DNA of 57,135 bases, taken from Myxococcaceae bacterium (GTDB lineage Bacteria; Myxococcota; Myxococcia; Myxococcales; Myxococcaceae). Shown piece after piece: positions 8,643-15,940 of this stretch; within the stretch, counting starts at the first letter, position 1, and each line of letters opens with the position of its first letter. The position numbers and the translations under genes were made by a program. Where the stretch lies: assembly GCA_019694595.1 (NCBI GenBank), contig JAIBBQ010000019.1, positions 1-57,135 of the forward strand, given 5' to 3'. The notes under the pieces are model-generated. The model worked only from the letters and a program-made list of their open reading frames with translations, did not search any database and was not told the DNA's origin.

Positions 8643-9980
8643 ATGGCGCAGCCCGCGAAAAGTCGGGGCTTCGCCCCGTCCTCCGCAAGGGGATCCGGCA
8701 CGAAACTTCAGCTGCTGCCCCCGGGCCTCTCGAGCGCGCTGCTTTTGTGCGGGCTGCTCGCCTGCAGCTGCAAGCCGTCCACCCCCGCCGCGCCCGAGTG
8801 CCCGCCGTGCCAGCAGGCCCCCGCGGCGGTGGCCCCGGCGACTCCGGCGACGCCTCCCGAGACGCCGGCGCCGCGCACCCCGCCCGAGCCGACCAGCAGC
8901 TCGCCGCACGTCACCCCGCTCGCGGTGCGCGACGCCAAGGGCAAGCTGCCGCTCGACGCCGCGCGCGACTACGCCGACGACCACCAGCCGGCCAAGGCGC
9001 TGAGCTGCGCGGCCCAGGCGAGCGCGCTGTACCCCAACGACGTGCTGGCCCACACCGAGCGGGGCAACGCGCTGGCGGCGCTGGAGCGCTACGACGAGGC
9101 GAAGCTGGCCTTCACCCGGGCGCTGGCGATCGACCCCGACTCGCTCGACGCGCTGCTGGGCGCGGCGCACCTCTACGGGGTGGCCTTGCCGTCGAGCCGG
9201 GAGATGGACGAGCTGGCCTCGCTGTACGCCGAGCGGGGGTTCGATCTCGCCACCAGCCAGCACGACGAGGACACCGCGCTGCAGTTCGCCGGCCTCTCGG
9301 CGATGATCTTCAACGACCTCGGCCAGGCGTCCGACGCGCTGGAGCGGGCGAGCTTCGTGCTCACCAAGCACCCCAGGGACGCCGACTGCCGCTACGAGAA
9401 GGCGGTGGCGCTCTTCGAGCTCTGCCGCTTCGACGAGGCCAAGGCGGCCTTCAAGGGGCTGCTCGACGACGCCGACCGCGGGCCGCACGCGCACCACCAC
9501 CTGGGGCTCCTGCTGGAGCGCGAAGGGAAGCTGCCCGAGGCCGAGAAGCACTTCACGGCGGCGCGCACCAAGGCGCCCGACGACTTCCCCGCGCCGGTGC
9601 TGCTGTCGGCCGAGGACTTCGAGAAGGAAGTGAAGCGCATCGTGGCCTCGCTGCCCGACGACATGCGCAAGGACACCCGCGACGTGCCCATCGCGGTGGA
9701 AGACGTGCCGCAGACCGACGATCTCACCTCGGGCGACCCGCCGCTGTCGCCCACCATCTTGGGGCTGTTCCGGGGGCCGCCGCTCAACGAGGCCTGCGAG
9801 CCGGCGGACACCGAGGGGGGCCGGCCGTGCCGCTCGGTGGTGGTGTACCGGAAGAACCTGGCGCGGGCGGTGAAGACCAAGGACGAGCTGCTGGAGCAGA
9901 TCCGCGTGACCTTGCTCCACGAGATCGGCCACCTCCGCGGCGAGGACGACTTCGAGCTGGCCGCGCGCGGGCTCGAATGA
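8643..9980 (+). CDS. TPR lipoprotein with C-terminal zincin metallopeptidase domain
   Basis: 445 aa from ATG 8643, although a start nearer the signal sequence is possible because a GC hairpin falls inside the first codons. The signal sequence LSSALLLCGLLAC ends in a lipobox (Cys about residue 41), followed by a Pro/Ala/Thr-rich linker. Residues about 110-330 are TPR repeats (for example AHTERGNALAALERYDEAKL). The last 80 residues resemble the short zincin metallopeptidase family (Zincin_1): SVVVYRKNLARAV, then TLLHEIGHLRGEDD with HEIGH at 426-430. Such domains are normally stand-alone cytoplasmic proteins, so a lipoprotein fusion is unusual. Its stop overlaps the next ATG (ATGA). Confidence 0.75.
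   Translation: MAQPAKSRGFAPSSARGSGTKLQLLPPGLSSALLLCGLLACSCKPSTPAAPECPPCQQAPAAVAPATPATPPETPAPRTPPEPTSSSPHVTPLAVRDAKGKLPLDAARDYADDHQPAKALSCAAQASALYPNDVLAHTERGNALAALERYDEAKLAFTRALAIDPDSLDALLGAAHLYGVALPSSREMDELASLYAERGFDLATSQHDEDTALQFAGLSAMIFNDLGQASDALERASFVLTKHPRDADCRYEKAVALFELCRFDEAKAAFKGLLDDADRGPHAHHHLGLLLEREGKLPEAEKHFTAARTKAPDDFPAPVLLSAEDFEKEVKRIVASLPDDMRKDTRDVPIAVEDVPQTDDLTSGDPPLSPTILGLFRGPPLNEACEPADTEGGRPCRSVVVYRKNLARAVKTKDELLEQIRVTLLHEIGHLRGEDDFELAARGLE
8664..8678 (+). terminator. GC-rich hairpin after clpX
   Basis: CGGGGC-TTC-GCCCCG forms a perfect 6-bp stem 35 bases after the clpX stop. It lacks a T-run, so it may only attenuate transcription. It also lies within the first codons of the next gene if that gene starts at 8643, which argues for a later start. 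Confidence 0.35.
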
Positions 9981-11140
9981 CGGCCCGCATCACGCTGGAG
10001 GCGGCCAAGGGCGTGCGCGGCGGCCACGCCTTCATCTGGCGCTCCGCGGTCACCCAGGCGCCCGGCACGGTGAAGCCCGGCGACGTGGTGGAGGCGCTGG
10101 ACCCGCAAGGCAACTTCGTCGCCTGGTGCCTGTGGGCGCAGACCTCTCCCATCGCGCTGCGGGTGGTGAGCCGGGTCGCCAAGACGCAGGTCGACGACGG
10201 CTTCTGGCGGCGCCGGCTGGAAGCGGCGGTGGCGCGGCGCGACTCGCTCGCGGGCCGCGACGCGTACCGGGTGGTGCACGCGGAGGCCGACCAGGTGCCG
10301 GGGCTCTTCGTCGACCGCTACGGCCAGACGCTGGTGGTGCAGACGCTGAGCGAGGGGATGAACGCGCTCAAGGCGCAGCTGGCGCCGGTGCTGCTCGAGC
10401 TGACCGGGTGCACCCGGGTGCTGGCGCGCGACGACGGCTCGGGCCGCGACTTCGAAGGGCTGCCGCGCGAGAAGCGGTGGCTGGTGGGCGAGGGGTCGGC
10501 GCTGGTCGAGTACCACGAAGGCCCGGCGGTGCTGGCGGCGGACCTGATGGAAGACGCCAAGACGGGCAGCTTCCTCGACCAGGTGGACAACCACCTGCGC
10601 GCGGGCGAGCTGGCGCACGGCGACGGCCTCGACGCCTTCAGCTACCACGGCGGCTTCGCGCTCTCCCTGGCGCGCCGCTGCGCCACCGTGCTGGCGCTGG
10701 AGCAGGACGAGGGCGCGGCCGCGCGGGCGCAGGCGAACGTCACCCGCAACGGCCTCAAGAACGTCGAGGTGCGCTGCGCCAACGCCTTCGACGTCTTGCG
10801 GGAGCTCGAGAAGTCGGGCCGCAAGTTCGGCACCGTGGTGGTGGACCCGCCGGGGCTCGCCAAGCGCAAGGAAGGCGTGAAGGCCGCCGAGCGCGCCTAC
10901 CGCGAGCTCAACCTGCGGGCGGTGAAGCTGCTCGCGCCGGGCGGCGTGCTGGTGACCTGCTCGTGCTCCGGCAAGGTGACCCGGGAGCACTTCGAGGCCA
11001 TCGTCCAGGACGCGGCGAAGGACGCCAAGCGCCCCCTGCAGGTGCTGGAGCGGCGCGGAGCGGGGCTCGACCACCCGCCGCTGCTCGGTCAGCCGGAGAC
11101 CGAGTACCTGAAGGCGCTGTTCCTGCGCGCGCTGGACTGA
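9977..11140 (+). CDS. RlmI-type class I SAM-dependent rRNA (cytosine-C5) methyltransferase
   Basis: 387 aa. The N-terminal part has the PUA-like start of the RlmI family (GHAFIWRSAV, then GDVVEALDPQGNFVAWC). The central YRVVHAEADQVPGLFVDRYG and the Rossmann core (DAFSYHGGFALSLARR, then VVVDPPGLAKRK at about 290) define the family. TCSCSGK at about 326-332 supplies the catalytic cysteine used for m5C formation. E. coli RlmI modifies 23S rRNA C1962; the same target here is inferred. It is translationally coupled to the upstream TPR-zincin gene by an ATGA overlap. Confidence 0.85.
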   Translation: MTARITLEAAKGVRGGHAFIWRSAVTQAPGTVKPGDVVEALDPQGNFVAWCLWAQTSPIALRVVSRVAKTQVDDGFWRRRLEAAVARRDSLAGRDAYRVVHAEADQVPGLFVDRYGQTLVVQTLSEGMNALKAQLAPVLLELTGCTRVLARDDGSGRDFEGLPREKRWLVGEGSALVEYHEGPAVLAADLMEDAKTGSFLDQVDNHLRAGELAHGDGLDAFSYHGGFALSLARRCATVLALEQDEGAAARAQANVTRNGLKNVEVRCANAFDVLRELEKSGRKFGTVVVDPPGLAKRKEGVKAAERAYRELNLRAVKLLAPGGVLVTCSCSGKVTREHFEAIVQDAAKDAKRPLQVLERRGAGLDHPPLLGQPETEYLKALFLRALD

Positions 11141-11144
11141 GGCG

Positions 11145-14100
11145 TCAGAACTGCCAGCCGGCGCCGACGCCCAGGAGCACGGCGTTGTCCTGGTAGGACT
11201 CGGTGCTGGGGCTGAAGCTGGCGACGAAGCGCTCGTAGGCCACGTCGGCGAAGATCTGCAGCGACGAGAAGCGCACCGCCGCGCCCAGCGCGCCGCGCAC
11301 GCCGAGGCCGGTGGTGAAGCCGGTGGCGCCGGCGGCCACGTAGGGGCGCACCCGGCCGATGACCACCGGGTAGAAGCGGCCCTCGAGGCGCACGCCCACC
11401 GAGGCCTTGGGGATGACGGAGATGGCGCCGCCGGCCCAGCGGCCCGACAGCTCCGCGGTGATGACGGGGGCGATGCGGGGGCCGAGCACGTCGGTGTCGC
11501 CGCGCACGCCGAGCACCACGCCGCCGAAGCCCCGGTCCATCTTGAGCGGGGCGGAGACGTAGGTGGGGTCCTGGTTGGCGAGCTCGTAGAGGCCGGGCTT
11601 CACCTGCTCGAGCAGCGCCGAGGTGCCGCCCTTCTCGATCTTCCGGCCGATGCGGGCGATGGGCTTGGAGGTGGTGAGATCGATCAGCGAGAGGTTCAGG
11701 AGCACCGTCTCGTCGACGCGGGAGACGTCGCCGATGAGCATGCGCTCGGCGTTGATGGCGCCGCCCAGCTCTTCCATGCAGGACGAGCTGTCGGCGGAGC
11801 AGCCGAGGAGCTGCCGCTGGCGATCGACGCCGATGATGGCGGCGATCTCCGTGCGCCCGATGACCTCGTAGGCGTTCATCGAGGCCACTTCCGACTGAAC
11901 GAATTCGGAGACGCTGTTCTTGGCCTCCTCGCTGAGGCCCCCCTTGTTGTCGAGGCCGTTGAAGACCAGGCGCAGGCGCTTGGGGGCGTCGGCGGCGAGC
12001 GCGCTGGTGGAGACCATGGCGACCAGGAGCCCCAGCACCGCGCCGCCCAGGCGGACGCGGCGGCGGCTCCAGAGGAAGGCGAGCAGGGCGAGCGGCAGCA
12101 CCAGGCCGTCGCTCCCGGCGCCGCAGCCACAGCCGAAGCCGTAGCGGCTGCCCTTGGGGGTGGGGCCGGTGATGACCGGGGGCGCCTTGCACTCGCCGGA
12201 CTGGCAGGTGAGGCCGTCGCCGCACGACATGCCTTCGTTGGTGGGGGTGAAGCCGTCGGGGCAGTCGAGCCCGGTGCCGGAGCAGGTGGTGGGCGACAGG
12301 CAGGGCGAGCTGCTCTGGCGGCAGACCACGGTGGCGGGGGCGCTGGTGACGGCGGGGCAGGTCCGGTCGACGCCGTTGCAGCGGCCGCCCACGGCGCAGG
12401 CGCGGTTGCTCTGGTCGTTGCAGGACGTCATCGCCGAGGCGACCGCGTCGGGCGGGCACTGGGGCGAGTTGCCCTGGCAGCTCTCGGCGACGTCGCAGCC
12501 GCCGTCGGCGTCGCGGCAGATGCCGGTGCTCGCGTAGAGATCGTCGGGGCAGGTGTTGTTGACGCCGTCGCACTTCTCCTCGAGGTCGCAGAAGCCCAGG
12601 GCCGGCCGGCAGACGTGCGAGGTGGGCTGCACGCCGGGCGAGGCGGGGCATTCCTTGGTGAGGCCGTCGCAGAGGCCGGGGTTGGCGCAGGGGAACTGGG
12701 TGCTCTGGCAGACGGTGCCGGCGTCGGAGATGGCGTCGACGGGCGGGCAGCCGTTGGAGAGGCCGTCGCAGACCTCGTCGCGGTCGCAGCCGGCGTCGGA
12801 GGCGCGGCAGACGGTGCCCACCTGGGCCTTCACGTCGATGGAAGGGCAGGTGGCGGACGCACCGGTGCAGGTCTCGGCCGGGTCGCACACCCCGGCGCTG
12901 GGGCGGCAGATGCGGGTGGTGGGGCTGAAGGCGCAGGTCCCGGGCTGGGCGCCGGAGACGCCGAGGCAGCTCTCGCAGGCGCCCGAGTTGCACGCGCGGT
13001 CGCAGCACACCTTCTCGACGGGGTCGCAGAGGTTGGAGGCGCAGTCGGTGTCGAAGGTGCAGCCGATGCCCAGGGCGCCGAAGGGGACGAACTTGGCGCG
13101 CACGCGCGGCGCGCCGGCGTCGGCCTCGAGGTCGTCGAGGCGGGTGACGGCGACCACCGCCCGGCGGGCGCCGGCGAAGAGGATCTGCGGCTCGATCTCC
13201 TCGGCGGGCGAGGCGAGGCGGTCCTCGGCGAGCACGCCGCCGTCGGGGCCGTAGGTGAGGAAGCCGAGCTGGTTGATGCCGTTCGCGCCCTGGGCGGTGA
13301 AGGCGAGCCCGGTGTTCACCCCGTCGGAGGCGACGGAGATGGCGCTGATGCCGGCGTCGAAGCGGGTGCGGCGCGTGCGGCGGATGCCGGCGTCGGTGTC
13401 GAGCTCGAAGAAGGACACCACGGTGGGGTCGAGCACGTCGGCGACGGCGAGGAGGAAGCCGGTGTTCCCGAGCGTGGAGAGGCCGAGCGCGCCGGCGTCG
13501 GCGATGGCGTACCCGGCGTCGTCGCTGCGGCCGCCGACGTTCACCACCACGTGCTGGTCGCCGGCGAAGTCGTGCACGTTGACCGCGACCAGCGAGCTGC
13601 CCGTGGTGGTGCTGGCGATGGCCCCGCCCCGGCTGCCGATGCTGGACTCGAGGCTGGCGTTGTAGACGACCACGCCGCCGTCATCGATGGAGATGCCCGC
13701 CTGGTTGACGCGGCTGACGCGCGGCTGCCAGTTGACGCGCTTGAAGGCGGGGACGGGGTGGGAGTGGAGCACCACGTAGTTGGTGCCGTCGAAGGCCAGG
13801 CCGCGGGGGAGGAGCGCCACGTTCTGGCGGGCGAGCTGCGCGCTGGTGGGGTCGAGCACGGTGCCGCTCGCGCTGACGCGCTTGCCCATGACGAAGCCGG
13901 TGCTGCGGTCGACCCAGCCGACGAGGAAGTTGCCGGCGGTGGAGGCGGTGATCGCCACCTGGCGCTGATCGCCCGGGGCGCGCTCGATGGCGATGGGCGA
14001 GGGGTCGAGCAGCCCTCCGTCGGAGGAGATGCGCTGGAACATGACGTCGAAGCCGGCGTCGTCGCCGCGCCAGTCGGCCCAGGCGAGCCCGAAGACGCCC

Positions 14101-15335
14101 TGGGTGGTGGCGATGGCCGGCCCTTCCTGGGCGTTCAACCCCGCGGACATGAGCTGGTTGAAGCTGGAGCCGTAGAAGCCCTGGTAGACGTGGGTGTTGG
14201 TGCCGTTCCGGTTCTCCGTGTAGCCGAGCAGGGTGGCCCCGGAGGTGTTCACCGCGAGGTCGAAGGAGCCGCCGGGGCCGGTGAGGGGCAGCGAGGCGCC
14301 GCTGTTGGAGACGGCCCCGGTGTTGGAGATGGTGGCGAACTTGTAGCCGAAGCCGGCGCCGATGCTGCTGCCGTAGACCAGGTAGGTGGTGAGGCCGTTC
14401 GAGGAGAGCGAGGCGCTCTGCAGGCCGGCGTCGACCGCCACCAGGATGCCGTTGGGGTCGGTGAGGGCGCCGGTGGAGTCGATGCGGGCCACGTAGAGGT
14501 TGAGCTGGGAGGGCGAGTAGTACTCCTGCCAGCTCGCGGTCGCGCCCGCGGTGGTGCCGGTGAGGGCGAGCGCGTACTGGTCGAGGTTGTTGGTGCGGTT
14601 GCCGGCGAGGTTGCCCTTCTGGGTGACGGAGGTGCCGGTGACGGTGGCGTACTTCATGCGCTTGGGCACGCCGATGTCGGTCCAGGTGATGACGTCGGTG
14701 GTGGCGCTCAGGGACGCGATCTGCGGGCGGTCGGTGTTCGGCCCGGGCGCGACGTTGGTCTGGTTCTGCAAGCCGCCGTCGGCCTCCAGGACCTGGATGT
14801 AGTCGATGGAGTTGATCGACTGGTACGCGACGGAGAAGACGCCGTTGCGGTAGCTGACGGCGGGGTGCTGCTCGATGGTGCTGATGACGTCGCGCACCAC
14901 GAAGGGCTGAGCGCCGGTGCGGGCGCCGGTCATCGGCAGCAGGGCGCCCATGATGGCGGTCTCGTTGCCGAGGCGATCGCGGTACTGGGTCCAGACGACG
15001 AGCGCGACGCCGTTGCCGACGACGACCGCGGGCTCGCTCTGGGTGAAGGGGGAGGGGGCGACGACGTACTGGGTCCAGCTGGTGGCGTTGGGCTGGTCGA
15101 AGAAGGCGACCACGATGTTGGTGCGCCGGTCCCCGAGCACGTTGAAGCGGCCGTCGGTCCAGGCGGCCACGGCCCGGTTGCCGGAAGGCGACAGGGCGAC
15201 GGCAGGTTCCTGCTGGTCGCGGGGGGGCTCGGCCTGGCGGCGGTCGCCGACGGGCACGTCGACGCTGGTCAGCGGCGCGGCGAAGACCGCGAGCACGACA
15301 CCGAAGATGATGGCGGCGAAGAAGAAACGGCGCAT
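11145..15335 (-). CDS. Giant secreted protein with internal MYXO-CTERM tail fused to a TolB/CsgG-like plus beta-barrel module
   Basis: 1396 aa in one frame. An N-terminal signal peptide (MRRFFFAAIIFGVVLAVFAA) precedes beta-propeller-like repeats to about residue 750, rich in ALSPSG/AWTDGR-type motifs. Residues about 770-1065 are Cys-rich with repeated CDPAETCTGAS/CDGLSNGCP units. Residues 1066-1093 (GFGCGCGAG, hydrophobic stretch, WSRRR) look exactly like a MYXO-CTERM sorting tail, which normally ends a protein. No stop follows: residue 1094 is GTC and begins a second signal-peptide-like stretch (VRLGGAVLGLLVAMVSTSAL), a TolB/CsgG-like domain (YEVIGRTEIAAIIGVDRQRQ, LLGCSADSSSCMEELGG) and a C-terminal barrel ending VGAGWQF. 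It could be a real fusion, a polyprotein cut at the sorting motif, or a recent stop loss. Confidence 0.7.
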   Translation of the reverse strand: MRRFFFAAIIFGVVLAVFAAPLTSVDVPVGDRRQAEPPRDQQEPAVALSPSGNRAVAAWTDGRFNVLGDRRTNIVVAFFDQPNATSWTQYVVAPSPFTQSEPAVVVGNGVALVVWTQYRDRLGNETAIMGALLPMTGARTGAQPFVVRDVISTIEQHPAVSYRNGVFSVAYQSINSIDYIQVLEADGGLQNQTNVAPGPNTDRPQIASLSATTDVITWTDIGVPKRMKYATVTGTSVTQKGNLAGNRTNNLDQYALALTGTTAGATASWQEYYSPSQLNLYVARIDSTGALTDPNGILVAVDAGLQSASLSSNGLTTYLVYGSSIGAGFGYKFATISNTGAVSNSGASLPLTGPGGSFDLAVNTSGATLLGYTENRNGTNTHVYQGFYGSSFNQLMSAGLNAQEGPAIATTQGVFGLAWADWRGDDAGFDVMFQRISSDGGLLDPSPIAIERAPGDQRQVAITASTAGNFLVGWVDRSTGFVMGKRVSASGTVLDPTSAQLARQNVALLPRGLAFDGTNYVVLHSHPVPAFKRVNWQPRVSRVNQAGISIDDGGVVVYNASLESSIGSRGGAIASTTTGSSLVAVNVHDFAGDQHVVVNVGGRSDDAGYAIADAGALGLSTLGNTGFLLAVADVLDPTVVSFFELDTDAGIRRTRRTRFDAGISAISVASDGVNTGLAFTAQGANGINQLGFLTYGPDGGVLAEDRLASPAEEIEPQILFAGARRAVVAVTRLDDLEADAGAPRVRAKFVPFGALGIGCTFDTDCASNLCDPVEKVCCDRACNSGACESCLGVSGAQPGTCAFSPTTRICRPSAGVCDPAETCTGASATCPSIDVKAQVGTVCRASDAGCDRDEVCDGLSNGCPPVDAISDAGTVCQSTQFPCANPGLCDGLTKECPASPGVQPTSHVCRPALGFCDLEEKCDGVNNTCPDDLYASTGICRDADGGCDVAESCQGNSPQCPPDAVASAMTSCNDQSNRACAVGGRCNGVDRTCPAVTSAPATVVCRQSSSPCLSPTTCSGTGLDCPDGFTPTNEGMSCGDGLTCQSGECKAPPVITGPTPKGSRYGFGCGCGAGSDGLVLPLALLAFLWSRRRVRLGGAVLGLLVAMVSTSALAADAPKRLRLVFNGLDNKGGLSEEAKNSVSEFVQSEVASMNAYEVIGRTEIAAIIGVDRQRQLLGCSADSSSCMEELGGAINAERMLIGDVSRVDETVLLNLSLIDLTTSKPIARIGRKIEKGGTSALLEQVKPGLYELANQDPTYVSAPLKMDRGFGGVVLGVRGDTDVLGPRIAPVITAELSGRWAGGAISVIPKASVGVRLEGRFYPVVIGRVRPYVAAGATGFTTGLGVRGALGAAVRFSSLQIFADVAYERFVASFSPSTESYQDNAVLLGVGAGWQF

Positions 15336-15375
15336 GTGCCCTCCCGGAGGGAAGGCAGTTACGGGAGCGTGCGCG

Positions 15376-15867
15376 TCAGCGCAAGTCGAGCTCTCGCTTG
15401 AGCTTCTTCACCACCTCGAAGAAGTCCTTGCGGTCGAAGGGCACGTTCAGGATGTAGAAGTCCTTCTTGGTCAGCCCGACGCAGCCGAAGCAGTAGGTGG
15501 AGTCGGACAGGTTGCGGCAGAGCGTGAGGTAGGCGCTGTTGGTGCAGTTCTCGGACTGGACGCAGTACGCGCACCCGTGGAGCTGCTTCGAGCCTTCGCA
15601 GTGCGAGCAGTTGTTGCAGAGCGTGCACTCGGTGCAGTGGGTGCACTGGTAGCAGCTGTCGCAGCCCTCGCAGAACATGCAGTTGGCGCAGCGCTCGCAG
15701 TCCTCGCAGGCGTAGCTGCCGGGGTTGCCGGCGTCGGAGCTGAAGCTCTGGGTGAGGCGCCCGAGCTGTTCGAGGAACTGGCGCTTCTCGAGCAGGCGAA
15801 TGGCCTTGCGGGCCTCTTCGGGGTCGGGGGGCTTCTTGGTGGGGTCCTGCGCGGTTGCCTTGGCCAC
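15376..15867 (-). CDS. Cys-ladder protein with 13 cysteines at three-residue spacing
   Basis: 163 aa from GTG 15867 (MAKATAQDPTKKPPDPEEAR); a TTG at 15906 is possible but adds an unlikely tail. Residues 17-45 are a charged helix. From Cys54 to Cys90 every third residue is Cys (CEDCERCANCMFCEGCDSC and onward), then six more cysteines follow in GCAYC, ENC, TLC, TYC and FGC. The C-terminal 35 residues (KKDFYILNVPFDRKDFFEV) are ordinary and soluble-looking. There is no signal peptide. Similar Cys-repeat proteins of unknown role occur in myxobacteria. A metal- or cluster-binding beta-helical stack is inferred from spacing only. It is divergent from the Rep helicase gene. Confidence 0.75.
   Translation of the reverse strand: MAKATAQDPTKKPPDPEEARKAIRLLEKRQFLEQLGRLTQSFSSDAGNPGSYACEDCERCANCMFCEGCDSCYQCTHCTECTLCNNCSHCEGSKQLHGCAYCVQSENCTNSAYLTLCRNLSDSTYCFGCVGLTKKDFYILNVPFDRKDFFEVVKKLKRELDLR
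15598..15708 (-). repeat. 9-nt coding periodicity giving C-x-x-C ladder
   Basis: Thirteen TGC/TGT codons recur every 9 nt. The intervening codons vary, so the repeat is held at protein level rather than being a simple DNA tandem. Confidence 0.85.
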
Positions 15868-15940
15868 GGACCGACTTCTAGCCCACGCGCGCAGGGCTTT
15901 CGACAAACCGTTCGCGGGCCGCTAAGGCAGCGCGCGCGTC

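Noticed and set aside
12054..12056. Separate start for the second module of the fused protein at residue 1094
   Set aside because: The codon is GTC, which is not a start. A GTG nine bases further would lack a charged signal start, so one continuous gene is annotated.
12615..15401. Long plus-strand open frame antisense to the giant secreted protein
   Set aside because: Composition is Gly/Ala/Val/Asp with no motif, and it mirrors codon bias of the minus-strand gene, which has a signal peptide and domains.
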